NCBI RefSeq assembly: GCF_030317105.1
Contig: NZ_JASZYG010000007.1
Coordinates: forward strand, 1 to 64,000
DNA length: 64,000 bases
Source of the DNA: Variovorax brevis
GTDB lineage: Bacteria > Pseudomonadota > Gammaproteobacteria > Burkholderiales > Burkholderiaceae_C
Direction of reading: 5' to 3'
In this document: positions 47,157 to 54,638 of the stretch, in pieces
Layout of the letters: every line of letters starts with the position of its first letter
How positions within the stretch are numbered: the first letter of the stretch is position 1
The notes under the pieces: model-generated
Database searches by the model: none
What the model saw: the letters and a program-made list of their open reading frames with translations, nothing else
Told to the model about the DNA's origin: nothing
Made by a program: the position numbers and the translations under genes

Positions 47157-47621
47157 ATGTCCGCTCATGCTCCACAGTCAAAGCCGGATTCGAAACGCCG
47201 CGCCCTGCTGGCAGCTGTCACGTGCCCCCCGCTCATTGGCGCATTCACCCCGGTGTGGGCAGGCAACACGTCTGCACATCCTGATCCCAAGTGGTACGAG
47301 GCGGCGCTGTCCATGCGCCGACAGGCCGAGTCGTGGGGCGACCAGCCCTATGGTGCCGTGCTGGTGCTGGAAGGCACGCTGGTCGGTGAGGGGCCGAGTC
47401 GCGTCGTCAAGAACCAAAGCATGGATGCGCATGCGGAGCGCGAGGCGATCCGGGACGCGCAGCGCCGGCTCGGTCGAAAGGAATTGCCAGGCACGATCCT
47501 GTACTCGACGTCCCGGCCTTGCAGTTTGTGCGAGGCGGCAGCGGCCGAGGCGCAGGTGAGCCAGATGTATTTCGGGTCCGGATTGACCGACGCCGGTGTG
47601 CCGCGCCGCACACGCGATTGA
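47157..47621 (+). CDS. nucleoside deaminase-like protein with export signal
   Basis: A 154-residue cytidine/deoxycytidylate deaminase-fold protein with zinc motifs DAHAEREAI (His-Ala-Glu) and TSRPCSLCEAA (Cys-x2-Cys). Unusually, the domain is preceded by about 40 residues resembling a twin-arginine or Sec signal: SKRRALLAAVTCPPLIGAF, then PVWAGNTSA as a cleavage region. That predicts a periplasmic deaminase. Substrate (nucleoside, guanine or other) unknown. ATG 47157 is the only in-frame start giving this signal. Confidence 0.8.
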   Translation: MSAHAPQSKPDSKRRALLAAVTCPPLIGAFTPVWAGNTSAHPDPKWYEAALSMRRQAESWGDQPYGAVLVLEGTLVGEGPSRVVKNQSMDAHAEREAIRDAQRRLGRKELPGTILYSTSRPCSLCEAAAAEAQVSQMYFGSGLTDAGVPRRTRD

Positions 47622-47676
47622 CCATCAGCGGCGCGCCTTCCACAGCAGGCCCGCCGACACAAAAAAGGAGCTGCCC

Positions 47677-48336
47677 ATGTTCGCCGGTCATGTGGGTGCA
47701 GCCTTGGCGCTCGGGCGAGCCGAACGACGGGTGAACGTGGGGGCGTTCGTTGTCGCGGCCCTTCTTCTCGACATCGTGCTCTGGCTGCTGGTGCTTGCCG
47801 GGTGGGAGTCCCTTGTCATTCCCGCCGACTTCGCCAGCACGCATCAGCCGGAGTTCGTCTTTCCGTACTCGCACGGGTTGCTGGCGAGCATCGCCTGGTC
47901 CTTGCTCGCCGCGGTGGCCACCGCCATCGCCTGTGCCCGCCTTGGTGCCGCGCGCTGGCGTGCCGCTGCACTCGTCGGCGCCGCGGTGTTCTCGCACTGG
48001 ATTCTCGACGCGCTTGTTCACCGACCTGAATTGCCGCTGGCCGGTACCGGCTCGCCTCACGTGGGTTTGGGCTTGTGGCAGAGCATGCCTGTCGCGTTGA
48101 TCACTGAGGCGGCTGTCGTGGCCGCCGGCCTGTGGCTGTTCGTGTCGGGGAGCCGCCTGCCGCGCGGCAAGCTGATTGCGATGGTGGTTTTCACGCTCAC
48201 GATCCTGGTCTTCACGGTGGCTGGGATGACAGTCGCGCCACCTCCGCCGTCGGTGCTGGCCATGGCCGCGAGTTCACTGGCCTCGCTCGTCATCGTCTGC
48301 GCGCTGGTCTGGTGGCTCGGCAGGCCACCGCAGTAG
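47677..48336 (+). CDS. membrane protein, metal-dependent hydrolase-like (YdjM type)
   Basis: A 219-residue protein with about six to seven membrane helices. Conserved-looking polar motifs lie in or near helices: MFAGHVGAALALG at the start, FPYSHGLLAS and FSHWILDALVHRPELPL, which match small integral-membrane proteins annotated as metal-dependent hydrolases. Function unknown. A strong ribosome-binding site (aaaaaaggag) precedes ATG 47677. Confidence 0.78.
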   Translation: MFAGHVGAALALGRAERRVNVGAFVVAALLLDIVLWLLVLAGWESLVIPADFASTHQPEFVFPYSHGLLASIAWSLLAAVATAIACARLGAARWRAAALVGAAVFSHWILDALVHRPELPLAGTGSPHVGLGLWQSMPVALITEAAVVAAGLWLFVSGSRLPRGKLIAMVVFTLTILVFTVAGMTVAPPPPSVLAMAASSLASLVIVCALVWWLGRPPQ

Positions 48337-48362
48337 CTCGGATGGATGCGCAGCGACGATCG

Positions 48363-48779
48363 CTAGCGAGCAGTCACTTGCACCATGCCGATGCAGAACC
48401 CGGCCAGCAGCAGGACATTGAGCAGCATGCCCCCGATGTGGAGCCGGCGGAACCGTCCGATGGCCGCTGAATCGTCGGCAGTCATGGTGCTGCGCAGCGA
48501 GTCCATGCGCCCCACGATCGAGCGGCGAGCCGCGAAACCGAGCAGGGCGATGCAACCCAAGGCCAAGCCAATGCCGGGCCTTCCGGCCAGGACATAGCTC
48601 ACGGCACCCACCGTCGCCGTGGTCATGAGCGCCATGTAGTAGACGTTGAACAGTCCACGGATGAAGCGCGAATCCAGGGGCGTGTCGTGCTTGAGGATGA
48701 GCAGCGGCAAAGAGCCCATCATGAAGAACCCCATCCAGACGAGCAGCGCAACGGTCGAGATCAACGCAATGATCAGCAT
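48363..48779 (-). CDS. small integral membrane protein, unknown function
   Basis: A 138-residue protein with four predicted membrane helices (about 3-25, 45-65, 68-86, 112-135). No motif recognised. It converges with the plus-strand membrane gene and faces a 244-bp gap before the next plus-strand gene. Confidence 0.7.
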   Translation of the reverse strand: MLIIALISTVALLVWMGFFMMGSLPLLILKHDTPLDSRFIRGLFNVYYMALMTTATVGAVSYVLAGRPGIGLALGCIALLGFAARRSIVGRMDSLRSTMTADDSAAIGRFRRLHIGGMLLNVLLLAGFCIGMVQVTAR

Positions 48780-49023
48780 TGAAAGGTCCTGGGGCAGGGC
48801 CGCTGGCGCGGCGCTTTTGACAATGAGATGGGATCAAATTCTAGCGGTGCGCATAGCTGACGAACGTGTCTGATTCAACGGCATGTCTGCGGGCTAAAGT
48901 AGGCGGCATGCAAGCATCAGATATCCCGTTTGGAACGACCCACCGGCCTTGCGCCGAGTTAAGGAACAGTCGAATCTTCACCTTCCTGCCACGCATGCGC
49001 CACCAAGTCGCAGACCACAACGC

Positions 49024-49443
49024 ATGAGGCGGGCTTGTCTATTGCTGGCGCTGGCGTTTGCTGGCGCGCCAGCCTTGACCCAGCCGGTCAGCGCATCGAA
49101 ATTCCCTGCGGCCGCCGTTGCTTTCCTCGACGCGGAATTGCCAAAGATGGATGCTGCGGTCTTGGCAAATGACCAGACCTACTTCGGTGGCAGCAGCGAG
49201 CGCATGCAGCAGTTCCTTGACGCCTGGGGACTCAAGTCGGACAAGGCGGCGCTGGTTGCGCATCCCGTGTGCACGGATGCCGTCACGGACTTCCAGGTCG
49301 TTGGCCTGTGCCGGATGCTTCCGGCCGGCCCGATCTGCGACCCTGGGACCTTCATTCCGAAGTTTGAAAGGAACCTCGCGCAGTGCCGTGCCGCAGCGAA
49401 GACAGATCGACCGCTTGAGCTGAAGCCCGTGCCCCAGCCTTGA
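49024..49443 (+). CDS. secreted protein of unknown function
   Basis: A 139-residue protein with a signal peptide (MRRACLLLALAFAGAPALTQ, cleavage about residue 21) and four cysteines in the mature part (VCTD, LCRM, ICDP, QCRA), suggesting two disulfides. No domain recognised. The frame is open upstream of ATG 49024, but only this start gives a signal peptide. Confidence 0.65.
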   Translation: MRRACLLLALAFAGAPALTQPVSASKFPAAAVAFLDAELPKMDAAVLANDQTYFGGSSERMQQFLDAWGLKSDKAALVAHPVCTDAVTDFQVVGLCRMLPAGPICDPGTFIPKFERNLAQCRAAAKTDRPLELKPVPQP

Positions 49444-49484
49444 TCGATGCAATCTCGCAGCCCCTCAACCATCCAGGACAACGC

Positions 49485-49892
49485 ATGACAAACATCGCCA
49501 AGGGAACATTTGAAGTCAAGGTTCTGCCGCTCGCCTTCGAAGGCCAGGCGGAGGGAAGCAAGCTGGGAAGAATGTCCATCGACAAGACGTTTTCCGGCGA
49601 TCTGATCGCGACGACAAGGGGTCAGATGCTCAGCGCGGGCACGGATGTCAAAGGCTCCGCGGGGTACGTCGCGATGGAGCAGGTGGAAGGCACGCTGAAC
49701 GGGCGTAGCGGAGCCTTCGTCCTTCAGCACTCGGGCACCATGAACAAAGGCTCGCCGAGCTTGTCCGTCACCGTGGTTCCGGACTCCGGCACGGGCGAGC
49801 TTGTCGGTCTGGCGGGTGAACTGAAAATCATCGTTGCCGAAGGCAAGCACAGCTACGAGTTCAGCTACGTGCTGGCATGGAAAGGATCATGA
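49485..49892 (+). CDS. DUF3224-domain protein
   Basis: A 135-residue beta-barrel protein: GTFEVKVLPLAFEGQ, SIDKTFSGDLIATTRGQML, GSAGYVAMEQVEGTLNGRSG and GTGELVGLAGELKI follow the DUF3224/allene-oxide-cyclase-like pattern. Function unknown. It is coupled to the next gene by an ATGA overlap. Confidence 0.87.
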   Translation: MTNIAKGTFEVKVLPLAFEGQAEGSKLGRMSIDKTFSGDLIATTRGQMLSAGTDVKGSAGYVAMEQVEGTLNGRSGAFVLQHSGTMNKGSPSLSVTVVPDSGTGELVGLAGELKIIVAEGKHSYEFSYVLAWKGS

Positions 49893-50320
49893 AAATGCAA
49901 GGTCAATGCCTGTGTGGTGCAGTCAGCTTCACGTCGCCGCCTGCCACGGAGATCGGGGCGTGTCATTGCGGCTTCTGTCGCAAATGGGGTGGGGGACCGA
50001 TGCTGGCGGTCCATTGCGGACCCAAGGTGGAGTTCCAGGGCGCCGAACACATTGGGGTCTATGCCTCTTCGGACTGGGCGGAGCGGGCCTTCTGCAAGCA
50101 GTGCGGCACCCATCTCTACTACAAGCTGCTGTCGACCGGCGAGTACTTCGTGCCCGCCGGCGCTTTCGATTCGACCGACTTCAAGCTGGCGAGCCAGATC
50201 TACATCGACAAGAAGCCGCCGTACTACAAGTTTGCCAACCAGACGCCCATGCTCACCGAGCAGGAGGTGATCGCGCAGTACGCGCCGCCGGCCGATGGTG
50301 CGGCGCCTGAGAAGCCTTGA
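49889..50320 (+). CDS. GFA-family protein (CENP-V/glutathione-dependent formaldehyde-activating fold)
   Basis: A 143-residue zinc protein with cysteine motifs CLCGAVSF, CHCGFCRKWGG and FCKQCGTHLYY binding two zincs. Family members include S-hydroxymethylglutathione synthase and many of unknown role. ATG 49889 overlaps the DUF3224 stop; ATG 49877 or 49895 cannot be excluded. Confidence 0.88.
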   Translation: MKMQGQCLCGAVSFTSPPATEIGACHCGFCRKWGGGPMLAVHCGPKVEFQGAEHIGVYASSDWAERAFCKQCGTHLYYKLLSTGEYFVPAGAFDSTDFKLASQIYIDKKPPYYKFANQTPMLTEQEVIAQYAPPADGAAPEKP

Positions 50321-50408
50321 TGCGTTTCGTCAGCAGGGATTAGCCGATGGCGCCCGCAGTGCCCGGTGGCGCGGCCGGCAGCGTCAGCGCCGCTCGTAGA
50401 CTCCGCGC

Positions 50409-50978
50409 ATGACCCTCCCTGACGACACCGCCACCCTCGCGCCCCTTGCCGAAATCGCCGCCCGCGTGGGCGCCGCCTTGCGGGCGCGTGGCGAGACGGT
50501 CGCGGTGGCGGAATCCTCGGCGGGCGGGCTGTTGTCTGCCGCGCTGCTCGCCGTTCCCGGCGCGTCCGCGTACTTCCTGGGCGGGGCCGTCGTCTACTCG
50601 CGGCGGGCGGGGCGCAACCTGCTCGGCATCACCAAGGAAGACATGGTCGGCATGCGTGCCGAAACCGAGCCCTATGCCCGCTTCATCGCAGGCCGGATGC
50701 GCGACACCCTGCACGCCAGCTGGGGCATCGCCGAGAGCGGCGCGGCCGGCCCCACGGGCAGTCCCTACGGTGACGCGCCGGGCCACGTCTGCGTGGCGGT
50801 GGTGGGCGGTCAGCAAACGCGCAGCCGCACCATCGAGAACGGCGGCACGGATCGCGCCGCGAACATGGACCTGTTTGCGCGCCAGTTGCTCGCCGTGTTC
50901 GAGGAAGTGCTGCGCGCGCAGCCGGCTCCCACGGAGCGTGCGCACGGTGCGGGCGACCCGCCGCCGCTCACGCCTTGA
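50409..50978 (+). CDS. pncC: CinA-family nicotinamide-nucleotide amidohydrolase
   Basis: A 189-residue stand-alone CinA C-terminal domain: VAVAESSAGGLLSAALLAVP (Ser/Gly-rich active-site loop), FLGGAVVYSRRAGRNLLGI, GIAESGAAGPTG and PGHVCVAVV. Family enzymes deamidate NMN to nicotinate mononucleotide in NAD salvage. Its 3' end overlaps the next minus-strand gene by 11 bp. Confidence 0.88.
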   Translation: MTLPDDTATLAPLAEIAARVGAALRARGETVAVAESSAGGLLSAALLAVPGASAYFLGGAVVYSRRAGRNLLGITKEDMVGMRAETEPYARFIAGRMRDTLHASWGIAESGAAGPTGSPYGDAPGHVCVAVVGGQQTRSRTIENGGTDRAANMDLFARQLLAVFEEVLRAQPAPTERAHGAGDPPPLTP

Positions 50979-51228
50979 GCGCATCCTCCTGCCATTCACC
51001 CACATCCGCGCCGGGGTCGGAAATCGGGTGCAGCTTGTCGCTGCGGCAATAGCAGGTCCAGCCCTCGAACACCACGTCGTAGTAGGTGCCGGGCATGTAG
51101 CCGGGGTCGGGCGCCTGGTAAGGCGCCGACACCACCTCGACGATCCGGCCCACCGCCTTGCGCGTGGCGGGGCTGGCCTCGCAACTGCTGTCCACGTAGC
51201 ACAGCGTGCCGATTCGGATGATGGTCAC
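50968..51228 (-). CDS. small conserved-looking protein, unknown function
   Basis: An 86-residue acidic protein containing four cysteines (LCYVDSSCEA, WTCYCRSDKL). GTG at 51228 has an ideal GGAGGA seven bases upstream, which strongly supports this start over the longer frame. No family recognised. Confidence 0.72.
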   Translation of the reverse strand: MTIIRIGTLCYVDSSCEASPATRKAVGRIVEVVSAPYQAPDPGYMPGTYYDVVFEGWTCYCRSDKLHPISDPGADVGEWQEDALKA

Positions 51229-51281
51229 CGCAAATCCTCCGGATGGAGAAAAGACAAGGACGTGATTTTGCGGCGCAATCG

Positions 51282-51668
51282 TCAAGGCTGCTTGTGCCCG
51301 CGCGCATACGCGTTGCACAGCTCGAAGAAAGCCTCCAGTTCGGTCGACTTGTCGAACACCGCGTCCGCGCCCAGCGCGACGCAGCGCCGCCGGATGTCCG
51401 GCGTCGCGTAGTTGGTCAGGATCACCACGTGCCGACCGGCCGGCCGCTCCTGGCAGGCGCGAAGGATGGACAGGCCCGAACCTTCCTTCAGGAACAGGTC
51501 CACCACCGCCAAACGCCAGGAGTCCTTGAATTCCTCGAAAGCCGCGGCGGCCTCGGAAGGGGTTTCGGCCGTGGCGACAACTTCCACTTCGGACAGCTCG
51601 GCCATCGCCGCCATCAAACTGTCCCGGATGGTCTTGCTGTCTTCGACAAGAATGGTGATGAGCGGCAT
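51282..51668 (-). CDS. stand-alone receiver (CheY-like) response regulator
   Basis: A 128-residue receiver domain with no output domain: acidic pocket ILVEDSK, phospho-acceptor Asp in LAVVDLFLKEG, conserved Thr in ILTNYATPD and Lys in VFDKSTELE. No kinase is encoded nearby. ATG 51668; the longer frame crosses the divergent promoter region. Confidence 0.87.
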   Translation of the reverse strand: MPLITILVEDSKTIRDSLMAAMAELSEVEVVATAETPSEAAAAFEEFKDSWRLAVVDLFLKEGSGLSILRACQERPAGRHVVILTNYATPDIRRRCVALGADAVFDKSTELEAFFELCNAYARGHKQP

Positions 51669-51787
51669 GATGGCGAAGCGCCGACGAAACTTATACATGG
51701 TGGCCGACACGTTCTTGTAGGCCAAGAGCGCATCCGCACAAGGCTTGCAGGCCACGTGCGGGAAAATTCCGCAAAGGAGCCACCAGG

Positions 51788-52084
51788 ATGCCCAAGCCCG
51801 ATCCCATGCTCGCCACACCGCCCGCCGATCCGGCGCCGGCGATCGCCGATGCGCTGGAAAAAAACAAGCAGGTGGCCGAGGAAATCAAGGACGCCGCCGA
51901 CGACCTGCTGGTGGTGCACACCGTCCTTGAATCAGAACTGCCCGAAGGCACCCGGCAGGCGGAGATCGACCAGGCGGTCGAGCAAACGGGAGAGATCGAA
52001 AAGCGGCTGGCCAAATCCGCCGAGGTGCTGGACCAGGTGAACGAAGCGCTTGAACGCGCAAGCGAGGCGGGAAAGGCGTCGTAA
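51788..52084 (+). CDS. small coiled-coil protein, unknown function
   Basis: A 98-residue, Ala/Glu-rich protein with a predicted long helix (about 20-95, heptad-like EKNKQVAEEIKDAADDLLVV and IEKRLAKSAEVLDQVNEALE). AAAGGAG precedes ATG 51788. Divergent from the receiver gene. Confidence 0.72.
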   Translation: MPKPDPMLATPPADPAPAIADALEKNKQVAEEIKDAADDLLVVHTVLESELPEGTRQAEIDQAVEQTGEIEKRLAKSAEVLDQVNEALERASEAGKAS

Positions 52085-52140
52085 GAAGTCGGGCGGCCCG
52101 GCCGTCTCCGCTTCTGCCCCCAAGCGCATTCGAACCCGAT

Positions 52141-53172
52141 TCAGCCTTGCCCGGCCCCCCGGCGAAACTCGCCCGGCGTGGCGCCCGTCCACTGCCGGAA
52201 CGCGCGGGCAAAGCTCTTCTCGTTGCGAAACCCGACCGCTAGCGCCACCTGCTTGATCGGCTTGGCGGTGCGCCGCAACTGGTCGATGGCCTGCTCGCGC
52301 CGGACCTCGTCCTTCAGGGCCTGCAGCGAGGCGCTTTCTTCCAGCAACTGGCGGTGCAGCGTGCGCGCCGAGATGTTGAGGAGGGCCGCCAGCGCCTGCG
52401 CGTTCGCCGTTTCATGGGGCCGCGTGCGCAGCAGCTCGCGCACGCGCTGGCCCAGCAGCCGGTCGCGGCGGTACTGCAGCACGGTCAGCGGCAAGGCGCG
52501 CTTGAGCATGGTGCGCAAGGCGCGCTCGTCGCGCTGCAGGGGCAGGGCGAGGTAGCGCTCGTCGAAGCTGTAGCTGGCGCCGGTCGCGCCGAAGTGCACC
52601 GTGTCGCAGAACATCAGCGGATAGGCGTCTGCATGTTGCGGCGCGTCAAACGGAAAGGCCGCCTCGCGCAGCGACAGCCGCGAATCGATGGCCCAACTCG
52701 CGTAGCCGTGCAGGAAGCGCAGCATCGACACCAGGCAGAACTCGCGAAAGGCGCCAAGGTCCCGGTGCTCGGTGACGGCCACGGTGGCCAGGCCCGCGTG
52801 CGTGGTCAGCCGCAAGCTGACGTCTTGCGTCAGCAGGCGATGGTGCCGGCACCACCGCTTGATGGCCACACCCAGGTCTGGCGCGGTGAGGGAGGCGCGG
52901 CACAGCATGCCGTAGCTGCCCCAGGGCAGGCGGCGCGTGAACCAGCCGAGCGCCTCGTCGTCGAGTTCCTGCATCGCGTGGGCGTTCAGCACCTCGAACT
53001 GCGCCGCCGTCACGCGGGCCTTGGGGTTTCGCAGTTCACGCGGCGCGATCTGTGCCTCGCTCAGCGCCTGCGCGGGGTCGCGCCCGTAGCGCCCGTAGGC
53101 CAGCACAATCGCCTGCACGAAGGCCATGGGGGTGGCGGCGCGGCTGCTGCCGCGGAGGGCGGGCGTGGGCAT
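52141..53172 (-). CDS. AraC-family transcriptional regulator
   Basis: A 343-residue regulator with an N-terminal arabinose-binding-like domain (AraC_binding_2/OruR type) and two C-terminal HTH motifs: LAALLNISARTLHRQLLEES and IKQVALAVGFRNEKSFARAFR, ending RQWTGATPGEFRR. It is divergent from the isovaleryl-CoA dehydrogenase gene, and the operator-like repeats at 53190-53229 lie between them, so it probably controls the leucine cluster (inference). Confidence 0.9.
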   Translation of the reverse strand: MPTPALRGSSRAATPMAFVQAIVLAYGRYGRDPAQALSEAQIAPRELRNPKARVTAAQFEVLNAHAMQELDDEALGWFTRRLPWGSYGMLCRASLTAPDLGVAIKRWCRHHRLLTQDVSLRLTTHAGLATVAVTEHRDLGAFREFCLVSMLRFLHGYASWAIDSRLSLREAAFPFDAPQHADAYPLMFCDTVHFGATGASYSFDERYLALPLQRDERALRTMLKRALPLTVLQYRRDRLLGQRVRELLRTRPHETANAQALAALLNISARTLHRQLLEESASLQALKDEVRREQAIDQLRRTAKPIKQVALAVGFRNEKSFARAFRQWTGATPGEFRRGAGQG

Positions 53173-53189
53173 GGGTCAGTTGTGTCGAT

Positions 53190-53229
53190 GTGGCGCAATT
53201 TGCAACCATTGTGGCGCCAATTGCGCCAC
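53190..53229. promoter_or_regulatory. triple half-site operator between AraC-type gene and liuA
   Basis: GTGGCGCAATT (53190-53200) and AATTGCGCCAC (53219-53229) are a perfect 11-bp inverted repeat. A further forward copy, GTGGCGCCAATT, begins at 53211, exactly 21 bp after the first. Two direct half-sites two helical turns apart is the usual AraC-family binding arrangement. It lies 84 bp upstream of the liuA start. Confidence 0.6.
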
Positions 53230-53312
53230 GGCTGGGCGTAAGCTGCGGTCTTCGTGCGCTTCCAGCCGCATCGGCAAGCGCCGCATCGACGACCCTGAAG
53301 GAGACACCCCCC

Positions 53313-54485
53313 ATGCACGATCCCGGCCTGAATTTCGACCTGGGCGAGACCATCGATTCCCTGCGCGACGCGATCCAGAACTTCGCCGCCAACGAAATCG
53401 CACCCCGCGCTGCCGCCATCGACAGCGAAAACCTCTTCCCGCACGACCTGTGGAAAAAGCTGGGCGACCTGGGCTTGCACGGCATGACGGTGAAAGAGGA
53501 ATACGGCGGCACCGAGCTGGGCTACCTGGCGCACATCGTCGCCATGGAAGAAGTCTCGCGTGCATCCGCCTCGGTGGGCCTGTCTTACGGCGCGCACTCC
53601 AACCTGTGCGTCAACCAGATCCACCGCAACGGCAGCGAAGCGCAGAAGAAGAAATACCTGCCCAAGCTGGTGAGCGGCGAGCACGTCGGCGCACTGGCCA
53701 TGAGCGAGCCCAACGCCGGCTCCGACGTCGTCAGCATGAAGCTGCGCGCCGAGAAGAAGGGCGACCGCTACGTGCTCAACGGCGGCAAGATGTGGATCAC
53801 CAACGGCGGCGATGCCGACACGCTGGTCATCTACGCCAAGACCGAGCCCGAGATGGGCGCGCGCGGCATGACGGCTTTCATCGTCGAGAAAAGCTTCAAG
53901 GGCTTCTCGGCCGGCACCAAGCTGGACAAGCTGGGCATGCGCGGCTCCAACACCTTTCCGCTGTACTTCGACAACTGCGAAGTTCCGGAAGAGAACGTGC
54001 TGGGCGGCGAAGGCATGGGCGCCAAGGTGCTGATGAGCGGCCTGGACTACGAGCGCGCCGTGCTCTCCGGCGGCCCGCTGGGCATCATGGCGGCGTGCAT
54101 GGACGCGGTGCTGCCCTTCATCCATGAACGCCAGCAGTTCGGCCAGAGCATCGGTGAATTCCAGCTGATGCAGGGCAAGCTGGCAGACATGTATTCGACG
54201 TGGCAGGCGACGCGTGCCTACGTCTACGCCGTGGGCAAGGCGTGTGACCGCAACGACCACGCGCGCACCTTCCGCAAGGATGCGGCGGGCGCGATCCTGT
54301 ACTCGGCCGAGAAGGCGACGTGGATGGCCGGAGAGGCGATCCAGGCGCTGGGCGGCGTGGGCTACACGAAGGACTTTCCGGTGGAGCGCCTGTGGCGCGA
54401 CGCCAAGCTGTACGAGATCGGTGCGGGCACGAGCGAGATCCGCCGCATGCTGATCGGGCGCGAGCTGTTCGCAGAAACCGCCTGA
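53313..54485 (+). CDS. liuA: isovaleryl-CoA dehydrogenase
   Basis: A 390-residue flavoenzyme converting isovaleryl-CoA to 3-methylcrotonyl-CoA in leucine breakdown. FAD segments LAMSEPNAGSDVVSMKL and MWITNGGDAD are present. The catalytic Glu is where isovaleryl-CoA dehydrogenase keeps it (DYERAVLSGGPLGIM), and the C-terminal motif reads EIGAGTSEIRR without the Glu of butyryl-type enzymes; this distinguishes it from the dehydrogenase at 40291. GAAGGAGA precedes ATG 53313. First gene of the cluster. Confidence 0.94.
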   Translation: MHDPGLNFDLGETIDSLRDAIQNFAANEIAPRAAAIDSENLFPHDLWKKLGDLGLHGMTVKEEYGGTELGYLAHIVAMEEVSRASASVGLSYGAHSNLCVNQIHRNGSEAQKKKYLPKLVSGEHVGALAMSEPNAGSDVVSMKLRAEKKGDRYVLNGGKMWITNGGDADTLVIYAKTEPEMGARGMTAFIVEKSFKGFSAGTKLDKLGMRGSNTFPLYFDNCEVPEENVLGGEGMGAKVLMSGLDYERAVLSGGPLGIMAACMDAVLPFIHERQQFGQSIGEFQLMQGKLADMYSTWQATRAYVYAVGKACDRNDHARTFRKDAAGAILYSAEKATWMAGEAIQALGGVGYTKDFPVERLWRDAKLYEIGAGTSEIRRMLIGRELFAETA

Positions 54486-54496
54486 CGGTTTTCACT

Positions 54497-54608
54497 CCCT
54501 CCCCCTCCGGGGGAGGGCAGGGGTGGGGGCACCGGGCTTGCGATCTGGACGCAGCCCCCCATCAAGTGCAGCATGCCCCCATCCCAACCTTCCCCCGGCG
54601 GGGGAAGG
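54497..54608. repeat. REP-like inverted doublet (GC-rich palindromic unit)
   Basis: A 34-nt unit at 54497-54530 (ccctccccctccgggggagg followed by gcaggggtgggggc) is repeated in inverse orientation at 54575-54608 with several changes. Each unit carries its own short palindrome. It fills the gap between liuA and the synthetase gene and has the same plan as 56403-56510. Confidence 0.75.
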
Positions 54609-54638
54609 AGCAAGACAAGACACAGGAGACGTTGGACC

